A DNA stretch of 17,779 nucleotides from an uncultured Clostridia bacterium. Its GTDB lineage: Bacteria > Bacillota > Clostridia > Oscillospirales > Ruminococcaceae. Each line of letters begins with the position of its first letter. Position 1 is the first letter of the stretch. A program made the translations under genes and the position numbers. The notes below the pieces were generated by a model, which was not told the origin of the DNA, made no database searches, and saw only the letters and a list, made by a program, of their open reading frames with translations. This document shows positions 6,834 to 14,350 of the stretch, piece after piece. Location of the stretch: NCBI GenBank assembly GCA_947381875.1, contig CANCXY010000037.1:1-17779 (forward strand), read 5' to 3'.

Positions 6834-8525
6834 TTATTTGTAGGGGGTCCATTCAGTGCCCTGTTCCTTCGCGGCCTCGTTCACTTCCTGCGTCACGGCC
6901 TCTAAATTGTATTCGCGGTAGAGCGTGTCGACATACTTCTGCCAATCCGCCTCAAAGTCTGTGGTCTGCATGATAATCTTGACAAGCTCCTGGCAGGCCC
7001 ATGCGTCCGCGTCAAATTCCGCAAGCTGGGGCGTGAACAGGTACTTGGAGAAATCGACCGGGTAATTGTACGGCCAGTAGGTTTCCATCAGCACCCTGTC
7101 CGCTTCTTTGTCCCACTCGGTTACGCTGGAATCCACCGCGTCGGGGATGCCGTCCAGGTGCCAGCTTGCCAGGCTGCCCATCAGCGAGAACGTGCCCGCC
7201 ATGCCGAACTGCACCGGCGCGCCGTCGGCGTTTGTGAGCAGGGTGCGGTACTCGCCGTCCACCACTTCATAGTCTTTGCCTTCCTCGCCCCACGTCGCAT
7301 AGATATAGCCGTCTGTATCGCACAGCCAATCATAAAACGCGAGGATGCGGTCCAGTTTGGCGTCGTCCACCTTGGAGGAGATCAGTGTGCAGGACCAGTA
7401 CGTTTTCGGCGCGCTGTTCCTTTTGCCGTCCTCCATGGTCGGCAGCGGCAGGAAGCCGATCTGGTCTTCTATATTCGCGTCGGGGGCGATCTTTTCAAAG
7501 TACTGCGTGCGGTACAGTTTCGCGTTGCTCAGGTTCATGTTGTAAGGCATCACGCCCAGCGTGCCCGTAGACATTTTTTCGCGCAGCTTTGTCTCGTCGG
7601 ATAGCACGAATTCCGGGTCCAGACCGCCGGACAGGTACATTTCATGCAGCCATTCCGTGGCTTCCTTCGCCTTTTCGGAGATCAGGCCATAGGTCCACGC
7701 GCCGTCCTCCAGCATCCACGGGCGGTAGCCAAACATCGGGTAGATCAGATTGATAAAGAAGCCCATGCCGTTGTTCTGGCCGTTGGAATTGCCCATGCCG
7801 TAGGTGTCGGCCTTTCCGTTGCCGTCCGGGTCCTTCTGGGCCATATCCGTGAGGAACTGGCCGAATTCGGAGATCGTCATCGGTTCATCTAAGTTCGTAT
7901 AACCCAACTTCTCCGCCCAATCCTTGCGGTAGTAAAAGCCGATGGGGTCGCCGTTCATGTCGGAAGGGATGCGGTCGTCGCGGGGGATATGGTACATCTG
8001 CCCGTCCGGCATTGTCTCATAGGCGTATTTTTCCATCACACGGTTCACATTGGGGTATTTGCTGTACAGCTCCTTCGGAATGGCGCGCACAAGCTCCTGG
8101 TCCACCAATTTCTTGAATTCCAGCTTGTCGTCCCAGCCGAGCGCGACGAACATGTCCGGCAGGTTGTCGGACGCCGCCAGCGTGCTGATCTTTTCGCGGT
8201 AATCCGCCTGTGTGATCGAGACAATCTGCATATTGATGCCGTACTCGTCCCGGATCTTCGCCATGACGCGTTCGCCGTATTCATTGCCGTTCGGCTCCGC
8301 GAAGTTCCACATGGCGATGGATACGTCGATGGGTTCCTGGCTGGGTGTGTCCGCGCCGCTGTCCGATGCAGCGCCGCCTGAGGACGAGGTGCCGCCCGAA
8401 GACGTGCTGCCGGGTGACGCGCCGCCCGACGAAGTGCCGCTGCTCGCGGGGGAGCCGCAGGCCGCCAGGGAAAACAGCATACATACCAGTATGAGCGCGC
8501 TGATGATCCGTCTGTGCTTTTTCAT
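6834..8525 (-). CDS. ABC transporter sugar-binding lipoprotein (LplA/YtcQ type)
   Basis: The extracellular solute-binding component of a CUT1-type carbohydrate importer, 563 residues. Residues 1-22 are a lipoprotein signal peptide (positively charged MKKHRR, hydrophobic core, then LAAC), with the lipidated Cys at 23. Residues 24-64 are a Gly/Ser/Pro-rich tether with repeated SSGG. The rest is a two-lobed binding protein (for example WNFAEPNGNEYGERV near the start of the fold, and an MAQKDPDGNGKADTYGMG segment that resembles the calcium-binding-like loop common in this family). The large size fits the LplA/YtcQ group paired with YteP/YtcP permeases, which take up complex oligosaccharides. The ATG at 8525 has AAGGAGG 5 bases upstream; longer in-frame starts would run through the hairpin repeat. 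It is the third gene of the operon, 192 bases after the second permease gene. Confidence 0.93.
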   Translation of the reverse strand: MKKHRRIISALILVCMLFSLAACGSPASSGTSSGGASPGSTSSGGTSSSGGAASDSGADTPSQEPIDVSIAMWNFAEPNGNEYGERVMAKIRDEYGINMQIVSITQADYREKISTLAASDNLPDMFVALGWDDKLEFKKLVDQELVRAIPKELYSKYPNVNRVMEKYAYETMPDGQMYHIPRDDRIPSDMNGDPIGFYYRKDWAEKLGYTNLDEPMTISEFGQFLTDMAQKDPDGNGKADTYGMGNSNGQNNGMGFFINLIYPMFGYRPWMLEDGAWTYGLISEKAKEATEWLHEMYLSGGLDPEFVLSDETKLREKMSTGTLGVMPYNMNLSNAKLYRTQYFEKIAPDANIEDQIGFLPLPTMEDGKRNSAPKTYWSCTLISSKVDDAKLDRILAFYDWLCDTDGYIYATWGEEGKDYEVVDGEYRTLLTNADGAPVQFGMAGTFSLMGSLASWHLDGIPDAVDSSVTEWDKEADRVLMETYWPYNYPVDFSKYLFTPQLAEFDADAWACQELVKIIMQTTDFEADWQKYVDTLYREYNLEAVTQEVNEAAKEQGTEWTPYK

Positions 8526-8582
8526 AATGACCTCCTTATGGACAGCCGCTGGCGCGGAGTGTTCAATCGCGGAGCTGTTTCC

Positions 8583-8617
8583 GTGTATTCCCCCGCCCGT
8601 AGGGCGGGGGAATACAC
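8583..8617. repeat. GC-rich hairpin repeat, copy 2 (REP-like)
   Basis: A perfect 16-base inverted repeat (8583-8598 and 8602-8617) around a 3-base loop. The core CCCCGCCC/GGGCGGGG is the same as in the copy at 5706-5738; the outer arms read GTGTATTC/GAATACAC here against GTTGTTT/AAACAAC there. Complementarity is kept although the sequence changed, which points to selection on structure. Confidence 0.7.
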
Positions 8618-8667
8618 AAAAGTACCCCGCTTTGGACACGCCCCGCTGGCGCGGCCTGTTGATAGAG

Positions 8668-8686
8668 CCGTCCGCGGCGCGGACGG
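8668..8686. repeat. Small GC hairpin before the binding-protein gene
   Basis: Eight-base arms CCGTCCGC (8668-8675) and GCGGACGG (8679-8686) with a 3-base loop, 31 bases downstream of the YtcP-like stop codon. There is no T tract on the minus strand. Confidence 0.45.
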
Positions 8687-8717
8687 GGGCTTCCGTTTTG
8701 TACGCGGGCAGGAGCGC

Positions 8718-9596
8718 TCAGCTTTTGATGGAGCCGACCATGATGCCCTGCGCAAAATACTTTTGCAGGAATGGGTAGACGGCTGCGATGGGCAGGATAG
8801 CGACGACAGCCGTGGCCATTTTGGTGCTTTCCTTGGCGACGAAGGTGCCGGAATGGATATAGGAAGCGAGCATGGAGGATGTGGCTGCGTCCTTGACAAT
8901 CAGGTTGCGCAGCACCAGTTGCAGCGGGAACAGCATCGCGTCGTTCAGGTACAGCATCGCGTTCCACCACTCGTTCCATTTTTCCACGCCGTAAAACAGC
9001 GTAATTGTCGCGATGATGGGGGTGGAGACGGGGAGGACGATACTCCACAGGATTCGGAAAACGCCCGCCCCGTCGATCCGCGCCGATTCCTCCAGTGCCT
9101 CCGGCAGGGACGCGAAGAAATTTTTCATAATGATCAAATACCAGGTGTTGACCGCCGTCGGCAGGATCATGCTCCACACCGTATCGTACAACCCAATGTT
9201 TTTCACAAGCAGGAACGTGGGAATCATGCCGCCGTTGAAAAACATGGTGACGACGATAAACAGGAAGATAATCTTCCGGCCTGGAAGCTGCTTTTTCGAC
9301 AGTGCGTAGGCCGCGCCGACGGTGGCGGCCATGCTCAGCGCCGTGCCTGCCACGGTGATAAATACCGAGACGCCAAAGGAATTGAGCAGTTCACTGGTGG
9401 AAAAGATCTGCCGGTACGCGGCAAAGGTAATCTCCTTGGGGAATAGCATCAACGGGTTTTCCACATACTCTTTGTAATCGGAGATGGAAATGACAATCAC
9501 GTTCCAGATGGGGAAGACCATGAGGAGGGCGATCAGTGTAAAAAACGCGTAATTGAACCACTCGAACGGTGAGACGCGCCGTTTTTTCGGCTTCAC
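8718..9596 (-). CDS. Carbohydrate ABC permease, YtcP/LplC type
   Basis: The second inner-membrane permease of the importer, 292 residues, MalG-like with six predicted helices (the first near 15-37, FNYAFFTLIALLMVFP). The EAA loop that contacts the ATPase is at about 166-186 (PEALEESARIDGAG). The C terminus, FAQGIMVGSIKS, is the characteristic end of YtcP-type permeases. The start is a GTG at 9594-9596 with GGGGAGGGG upstream. It overlaps the stop codon of the preceding permease by 4 bases (GTGA), so the two are translationally coupled. No ATP-binding subunit is encoded in the operon, as is usual for this group in Bacillota, where a shared MsmX-type ATPase encoded elsewhere serves many importers. 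Confidence 0.95.
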   Translation of the reverse strand: MKPKKRRVSPFEWFNYAFFTLIALLMVFPIWNVIVISISDYKEYVENPLMLFPKEITFAAYRQIFSTSELLNSFGVSVFITVAGTALSMAATVGAAYALSKKQLPGRKIIFLFIVVTMFFNGGMIPTFLLVKNIGLYDTVWSMILPTAVNTWYLIIMKNFFASLPEALEESARIDGAGVFRILWSIVLPVSTPIIATITLFYGVEKWNEWWNAMLYLNDAMLFPLQLVLRNLIVKDAATSSMLASYIHSGTFVAKESTKMATAVVAILPIAAVYPFLQKYFAQGIMVGSIKS

Positions 9597-10522
9597 AGCA
9601 ACCCCTCCCCCTCATTGACGAGCTTGGCCGCTTTGTTGACGAGCAGCACCAGCGCCACGTTGATAACAGATTGCAGCAGGCCCGCTGCCGTGCCGAGGCT
9701 GAACTCGCTTTTCAGGAAAAATTCCCGGTAAACATAGGTGTCTATGATGTCGCCCACGCTGTAAACGGGTGCGGAGTACAGATTGAACACCTGGTCGAAC
9801 CCCGCGTACATGACACGGCTGGTCGTGAGGATGAGCATGATAATCACCGTACTTTTGATGCCGGGCCATGTGATATACAGCGCTTTTTGCAGGCGGTTTG
9901 CGCCGTCCATGGTGGCTGCCTCATACAGCTCCGGGTTGATGCCCACGAGTGCCGCGACATAAATGATGGTGTCCCATCCCACTTCTTTCCACAGGTTCGA
10001 CAGGTACAGGATGGGCCGGAACGCCTCCGGGGAGATCAGCAGGTTCACAGGTGAACCGCCAAACGCCTGGATGATCTTATTGACCGCCCCGCCGTTGACG
10101 GTAAAGATGGCCTCCAGGATCCCCGCCATGATAACCCACGAAAGGAAATGCGGCAGATAGAGGAATGTCTGAACAGTCCTGCGGAAAAAGCGGCCCCGCA
10201 GCTCGTTGATAAGGACAGCAATGAGGATGGGCACCGCGAAGGTGAGCAGGATACGGCTGACGCTGATGATCAGTGTGTTCGCTATGGCGGTCCGGAAGCC
10301 GGACGAGGCGAACAGCTTCTGGAAATTGGCAAAGCCCATCCACGCGCTCTCCCAGATGCTCTTACGGTACGAGAACTGCTTGAACGCCAGCAGTACACCG
10401 TACATCGGCGCGTATTTGAACACCGCGAAGTATACAAGAGCCGGGAGCAGCAGCAGGTAATAGGGCCAGTACCGCAGTACGCGAGCCATACCCGCCTTGT
10501 GTTTTGGCGGAGCGTTGTGCAT
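9593..10522 (-). CDS. Carbohydrate ABC permease, YteP/LplB type
   Basis: The first inner-membrane permease of the importer and first gene of the operon, 309 residues, MalF-like with six predicted helices. The N-terminal pattern RYWPYYLLLLPALVYFAVFK and then YAPMYGVLLAFKQF is the signature of LplB/YteP proteins. The EAA loop is at about 200-222 (YEAATMDGANRLQKA). I chose the ATG at 10522, which has AAAGGAGGGG upstream; the reading frame stays open to 10699, but that part is the structured leader and has no permease homology. The predicted promoter lies about 175 bases further upstream. The partner permease starts inside its stop codon. Confidence 0.94.
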   Translation of the reverse strand: MHNAPPKHKAGMARVLRYWPYYLLLLPALVYFAVFKYAPMYGVLLAFKQFSYRKSIWESAWMGFANFQKLFASSGFRTAIANTLIISVSRILLTFAVPILIAVLINELRGRFFRRTVQTFLYLPHFLSWVIMAGILEAIFTVNGGAVNKIIQAFGGSPVNLLISPEAFRPILYLSNLWKEVGWDTIIYVAALVGINPELYEAATMDGANRLQKALYITWPGIKSTVIIMLILTTSRVMYAGFDQVFNLYSAPVYSVGDIIDTYVYREFFLKSEFSLGTAAGLLQSVINVALVLLVNKAAKLVNEGEGLL

Positions 10523-10697
10523 TTCGGATCCCCTCCTTTTTGAAAGATGTCCGGGCTGGACGGAAAGCCGTGCCCAGAGGCAGTTTTCCCGAAAGCCCGC
10601 CGGAGGGTCGCCGACCCCATCCACAGCGCCCGTCCAGATGGCACGTCTGCCCGGCTGGACGGGCGCGAAGGAATCGGTATGCCCCTCGCATAATCCC
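10523..10697 (-). promoter_or_regulatory. Structured 5' leader of the transporter operon
   Basis: The predicted leader of about 170 bases between the promoter and the first permease gene. It contains a perfect 12-base inverted repeat (10626-10637 and 10655-10666, 17-base loop), a compact GGGTCG-C-CGACCC palindrome (10605-10617), and a third segment (10556-10563) complementary to the inner part of 10626-10637. In the transcript the middle segment can therefore pair either with the upstream arm (12 pairs) or with the downstream segment (8 pairs), the latter about 16 bases ahead of the ribosome binding site. This could be an attenuator-like switch. It matches no riboswitch class that I recognise. 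Confidence 0.45.
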
Positions 10698-10726
10698 ATT
10701 ATACGGTGTATTCACGGAAACTGAAA
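10698..10726 (-). promoter_or_regulatory. Predicted promoter of the transporter-glycosidase operon
   Basis: On the minus strand: a perfect -10 TATAAT (10698-10703), a 17-base spacer, and a poor -35 TTTCAG (10721-10726). A weak -35 with a good -10 is what one expects of a promoter that needs an activator such as the neighbouring AraC-type response regulator. Confidence 0.55.
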
Positions 10727-10772
10727 TGAAGATTTTTTCTGAAACAGTTGCACTTTTTTTCAAAGTTCGCAA
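10721..10772. promoter_or_regulatory. Candidate YesN-type response-regulator binding repeats
   Basis: Two imperfect direct repeats of about 20 bases sit directly upstream of the weak -35 of the transporter promoter: 10733-10752 and 10754-10773. Each is a T6-T7 run followed by a GAAAC/CAAAG-GTT-GCA type segment. CTGAAA also occurs twice, 18 bases apart (10721 and 10739). Tandem repeats with a spacing near 20 bases are the usual layout for AraC-type activators. The assignment to this response regulator rests on position only. Confidence 0.4.
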
Positions 10773-10801
10773 TTTTCCGGCACAAGGCGCACGTCAAATG
10801 C

Positions 10802-10807
10802 TATAAT
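10802..10807 (+). promoter_or_regulatory. Predicted -10 element for the kinase/response-regulator operon
   Basis: A perfect TATAAT on the plus strand, 89 bases before the kinase start. The 17-base-spaced -35 position reads GGCACA and is poor. It is divergent from the transporter promoter about 100 bases away. Confidence 0.45.
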
Positions 10808-10895
10808 CGGATGGGGGCAGGGGACTCAATTTTGCCTGTTTTTTCCCGCCACGCAAGATTGCAGGCATTGATTTCCCTGCGGAATGGGGGAGGCC

Positions 10896-12695
10896 ATGAA
10901 ACGAAAAACACGTTCCTTCAAAAAGCGCGTCCAGCGAATCCAGATCCTCACACTGCTGATTTTCCTGGTGTTGTATACATCCACCTACCTGTTTTACCGC
11001 GGCGCCTATACGAGCAAGATCATCAGCATGAACACGCGGATCGTGGAACAGACCTCGCAGACGATCCGGGAAAACAACCGAAACATCACCGACACGATCG
11101 CGTCCTTTGTCTCAAACGCCACCGTACAGGCGTACCTGTCTGAAGAAGACCTGTATGAAAAATCCATCTTGCAGCGCTCGCTGTCAAACCTGCTGCTGAA
11201 CTACCACGGCCTGCACCCGATGCTGCGCGCGGTTGCCGTGCTGGAGCCGAACGGCAGGAACACCCGCACTGGCAGCGTCGCCTACCGGGATTTTCAGCGC
11301 ATTTTGGAAAACACAGACGGCAAAACGGTATCGGACCTCATCCTCTCAGATACGGGTGAGCCGCTGATCGCCATGCGCCATGTCATCAACAGCCCCAGTG
11401 ATTTTGGCCGGACGCTGGGGGAATGCGTGTTTGTGTTCAACACCTCGTACCTGCTCGGAGGTATCCGAAGCGCCTCGCTGGAAACGGAATCGGAGTTCTA
11501 TATCGTTGATGCCGCCGGTACCATCCTGTACCCGGCGCGCTCCGCCGCGGTCCTGCTGCCGCTCGCGGAAGAATACGGCTTGCCGCCGGATGCCGGTTTT
11601 GCGCCCAAGGTGTACCGGGACGGCAAACAGGTGGTGGTTTTGCAGCGGATCAACGATATCAACTGGCGCGTCATCTCCGCGACACCGGCCGACGTACTGC
11701 TGAACGACTGGAAGAACCTGAGCTACCTCCTGCTTGCCATCGCCGCGCTGACTTTCCTGGCGCTGACCGGCACCTCGCTGCTATTTTATGACCGCACCGC
11801 GAAAGCGCTTTCCAGCCTGATCAGCGGCATCGGCCGGATTGAGAAGGGAAGTTCCCGCTATGTGGACAGTCTGGACGATACCTATGAATTCCAGGCGCTG
11901 GCGGGCAGCTTCAACCGCATGCTGGAAAGGCTGTATCGGCTCCAGCAGAGCGACCTTGACAACCAGCGGCGGATCTTCCAGCGGGAGCTGGAAAACAAGC
12001 AGACGCAGATCCTGTTTTTGCAAACGCAGATCAACCCGCATTTCCTGTATAACACGCTGGAGTGCATTAACAGTGCCGGGGCGGTATACGGCTCATGGGA
12101 GGTCCAGCAGATGGCCGTCTCGCTGGGTGAGATCATGCGCTATGCCATTAAGGGGAGCAGCCTTGCCACACTGGCGGATGAAGTGCAGATTGTGGTCTCT
12201 TACCTCTCCATCCAGAAGGTGCGCTTCCCGGACAGGGTGTCGCTTACCCTCGATATCCCTAAGGAGCTGGAACAGATACGGATGCTCAAGCTGCTGTTGC
12301 AGCCGATCGTGGAAAACAGCGTCATCCACGGCATTGAGCCGGTCGCGAAAAAGTGCGCAATCCATATTGCCGCGTCGGCGCGGGAGGGCGAAGTGACGGT
12401 GTGTGTCCGCGATTCCGGCAAGGGGATCGGGGCGGAAAAGCTGAGGCAGATCCGCGAGACACTGGAAAAAAATACCGATGGCTTTTTCAACGAGACGAAA
12501 AGCATCGGCCTGGCGAATATCGACCACCGCATCAAGCTGTTTTACGGCAGCCGATACGGCGTTTCCATCGACGCGGACCTGGAGGGTGGTACAACGGTGT
12601 GCGTTACGTTCCCGGCAGACCCGCAGCAGGAGATTCCGCGCCCTGCGGGGGATGGGGACAATCCGGCGGACGCGTCTGCCGTCTGGCTCCCGTGA
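10896..12695 (+). CDS. YesM-type sensor histidine kinase
   Basis: Membrane sensor kinase of the YesM/LytS-like class, 599 residues. Counting from the ATG at 10896: a first membrane helix at about 16-34, an extracellular sensor region to about 272 (Cache-like), a second helix at about 277-298, a HAMP-type linker, a coiled region, then the His_kinase motif QTQINPHFLYNTLECIN with phospho-acceptor His382. The ATP-binding domain has VEN (N box, about 472-474), DSGKGIG (G1) and IGLANIDHRI (G2). It would phosphorylate the regulator encoded downstream in response to extracellular sugar or to the binding protein. The start is uncertain: ATGs lie at 10884 and 10896, with GGGGGAGG between them. The last 20 or so residues, after TVCVTFPADP, lie beyond the kinase fold and are encoded by a stretch resembling the hairpin repeat found elsewhere in the locus. 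Confidence 0.95.
   Translation: MKRKTRSFKKRVQRIQILTLLIFLVLYTSTYLFYRGAYTSKIISMNTRIVEQTSQTIRENNRNITDTIASFVSNATVQAYLSEEDLYEKSILQRSLSNLLLNYHGLHPMLRAVAVLEPNGRNTRTGSVAYRDFQRILENTDGKTVSDLILSDTGEPLIAMRHVINSPSDFGRTLGECVFVFNTSYLLGGIRSASLETESEFYIVDAAGTILYPARSAAVLLPLAEEYGLPPDAGFAPKVYRDGKQVVVLQRINDINWRVISATPADVLLNDWKNLSYLLLAIAALTFLALTGTSLLFYDRTAKALSSLISGIGRIEKGSSRYVDSLDDTYEFQALAGSFNRMLERLYRLQQSDLDNQRRIFQRELENKQTQILFLQTQINPHFLYNTLECINSAGAVYGSWEVQQMAVSLGEIMRYAIKGSSLATLADEVQIVVSYLSIQKVRFPDRVSLTLDIPKELEQIRMLKLLLQPIVENSVIHGIEPVAKKCAIHIAASAREGEVTVCVRDSGKGIGAEKLRQIRETLEKNTDGFFNETKSIGLANIDHRIKLFYGSRYGVSIDADLEGGTTVCVTFPADPQQEIPRPAGDGDNPADASAVWLP
12636..12657. repeat. Degenerate copy of the GC-rich hairpin core inside the kinase 3' end
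   Basis: The stretch contains CGCCCTGCGGG (12639-12649), identical to the core of the 5706-5738 hairpin read on its other strand. The outer arms are only partly complementary. It encodes the PRPAGDG segment in the C-terminal tail of the kinase. Confidence 0.35.
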
Positions 12696-12738
12696 AAGGG
12701 TGCTGTGAAAGTACGTTTCCGCAAGAACACTTCGCTGC

Positions 12739-12772
12739 AAAGGCCCAGACGCGTTCCCTCGATTGGGCCTTT
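12739..12772 (+). promoter_or_regulatory. Hairpin between kinase and response-regulator genes
   Basis: Nine-base perfect arms AAAGGCCCA (12739-12747) and TGGGCCTTT (12764-12772) with a 16-base loop. It ends about 20 bases before the response-regulator start codon and has no T tract after it. It may adjust translation or mRNA stability of the second gene. Confidence 0.4.
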
Positions 12773-12792
12773 CCCGGAAAGGCAGGGACGGA

Positions 12793-14187
12793 ATGAAATA
12801 TAAAGTAATCCTTATCGACGACGAGCCGCTGATTCTCAAAGGCTTCCTGAAACGGATCGACTGGGAGGGGCTTGGGTTCCAGGTGAGCGGCATCTTTTCC
12901 GATTCCCAGGCGGTACTGGAATACTTCCGCACAGGGTCCGCGGATCTGGCGATATTGGATATCCGCATGCCGGAACTGTCCGGCGTCGAACTGATGCGGC
13001 AAATCGGGCGCGTCAGCCGCTGCCGCTTCCTGGTCGTGAGCGGCTATTCGGAATTTGAATACGCGCAGGCGGCGCTGCAATCCGGCGCGCTGGATTATCT
13101 TGTGAAGCCGGTGGCGAACCATGCGCTGTCCGCCGCCGTCATTGCGGCAAGGCAAACGCTGGACCGCGCCCGCGAGTACCGGACGGGCAGACTGCGGCAG
13201 GCGCTCCAGGGCGCGGGGGAACGCTGCGATTTTGATGAGGCGTTTTGGAAAAGCCTGGACGTGTACCAGATGCCGCCCGCGTTTTGCTGTGCTGTCAGCG
13301 CGCGGGAAATACTTTCCTGCGGCGTGCCGGAAACACGGGCCGTCCCGCTGTTTTCCCAAAGTGGGATGCACTTTTTCCTGTTGTGTTTTTATGGCCCCGT
13401 CCAGAAGCCGGAGGATGGGCGCGAAACGCACTTTTCCGAACTGTATACAGAGCCGGGCTGCCTGCATGATGCCATCGCGGCGCTGTATGATGCCAGTTGG
13501 TTCCCTTTCCTGACATATATGCCAGCGCCGGACGCCGGCACAGCGCGCCTGGAGAGCCTTGCCGCTTCTCTGCGGCGCGCCCTCGATGCGCACGACCGGG
13601 AAAGCGCGTCGGCGCTTCTGGACGGCCTTGCCAATATCTTTCGTCAAAACAGGTATGCCATGCGCTATTTTGAAAATATTTTCAATGAGAGCTGCTCCCT
13701 GCTCACAGCGGAGCCTTCGCATTTTCCCATCCAGGTACCGGCAAAGGAGATCGCTGCCGCGCACGGTACGATCGACGGCGCACAGGATTTCCTGCGCCAT
13801 ATGCTTGCCAGCCGTTTCCAGCAGGAAAACGGCCTGTTGAGCAGCCGGGAGATCGTGCAGGCGATCGTAAATGATATCCGGTGCAATTATCACACGGAGC
13901 TTTCCTTAAAGGCGTATGCGGACCGGTATTACCTCAGCGTGTCGTATCTTTCGATATTGTTCAAGAATGAGACGGGGGAAAGTTTCATATCCCTTTTTAC
14001 GCGGGTGCGCATGGAAAACAGCGCGAACCTGCTGATCGCGAGCGATCTTCCGATCGAACAGGTCGCGCACGCCTGCGGGTACCGGGATGTATCGTATTTC
14101 AATCGGGCTTTCAAAAAGTACTATGGCACCACACCCGCCGCCTATCGGGTCCGGCAGAGGCAGGAGGGGAGTACGTCAAACGCATGA
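12793..14187 (+). CDS. YesN-type response regulator (REC + AraC HTH)
   Basis: A cytoplasmic transcriptional activator of 464 residues. The receiver domain (1-120) has the acidic pair in ILIDDEP (9-10), phospho-acceptor Asp56 in LAILDIRMPELSG, Ser83 in VVSGYSEF and Lys105 in DYLVKPV. A middle region of about 240 residues has no motif I recognise. The C-terminal AraC-type DNA-binding domain (about 365-460) contains both helix-turn-helix units: LKAYADRYYLSVSYLSILFK, then IEQVAHACGYRDVSYFNRAF and the closing KKYYGTTPAAYR. The start at 12793 follows AGGGACGG and gives the standard MKYKVILIDDEP beginning; the frame extends to 12763 without support. The gene lies 97 bases after the kinase and pairs with it. 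The likely target is the divergent transporter operon, whose promoter has a weak -35 and tandem repeats. Confidence 0.95.
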   Translation: MKYKVILIDDEPLILKGFLKRIDWEGLGFQVSGIFSDSQAVLEYFRTGSADLAILDIRMPELSGVELMRQIGRVSRCRFLVVSGYSEFEYAQAALQSGALDYLVKPVANHALSAAVIAARQTLDRAREYRTGRLRQALQGAGERCDFDEAFWKSLDVYQMPPAFCCAVSAREILSCGVPETRAVPLFSQSGMHFFLLCFYGPVQKPEDGRETHFSELYTEPGCLHDAIAALYDASWFPFLTYMPAPDAGTARLESLAASLRRALDAHDRESASALLDGLANIFRQNRYAMRYFENIFNESCSLLTAEPSHFPIQVPAKEIAAAHGTIDGAQDFLRHMLASRFQQENGLLSSREIVQAIVNDIRCNYHTELSLKAYADRYYLSVSYLSILFKNETGESFISLFTRVRMENSANLLIASDLPIEQVAHACGYRDVSYFNRAFKKYYGTTPAAYRVRQRQEGSTSNA

Positions 14188-14350
14188 AAGGCTGATTGAT
14201 AGGATGCCACGTCTTGAGCTTTCCACCCTTGACATCCAGCTTCCTTCAAATTTCACTTCACAGTGGATACCCTTGCCTTCGGCTAACGCTTCCTGCTGCC
14301 GAGCGCGTAGTGGACTTTCACCACCAACTTGTTGCCCATGCCGGGCACAC
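14188..14350. other. Non-coding stretch with several small hairpins, possible relic repeat element
   Basis: No gene is visible between the response-regulator stop and its terminator. The stretch contains GTGG-7-CCAC (14310-14324) and TGCCC-5-GGGCA (14333-14347) stem-loops in a row, the latter within CCATGCCGGGCACACA. From memory this resembles extragenic elements recurring downstream of genes in gut Clostridia, but I cannot confirm that here. No terminal inverted repeats or target duplication were found. Confidence 0.3.

Larger units (their letters stand above)
8526..8717. other. Structured intergenic region between permease and binding-protein genes
   Basis: This 192-base gap holds no gene. 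It contains two hairpins (8583-8617 and 8668-8686) and a 12-base direct repeat, CCGCTGGCGCGG, at 8546-8557 and 8643-8654 that brackets the larger hairpin. Neither hairpin has a T tract in the minus direction, so readthrough into the binding-protein gene is expected. An arrangement like this often allows the binding protein to be made in excess over the permeases through mRNA processing or stability; that role is inferred. Confidence 0.6.

Noticed and set aside
8514..9446. A 310-codon plus-strand frame across the YtcP-type permease gene
   Set aside because: The translation is a low-complexity shadow (His/Gly/Asp-rich), while the other strand encodes a canonical permease with an EAA loop.
12604..13893. 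A 429-codon minus-strand frame across the response-regulator gene
   Set aside because: It is the antisense shadow of a complete REC-AraC regulator; the translation is Arg/His-rich without any motif.
14200..14350. Possible group II intron or IS end
   Set aside because: No domain V-like hairpin, no reverse transcriptase or transposase, no terminal inverted repeats or target duplication were found; kept only as an unexplained non-coding stretch.
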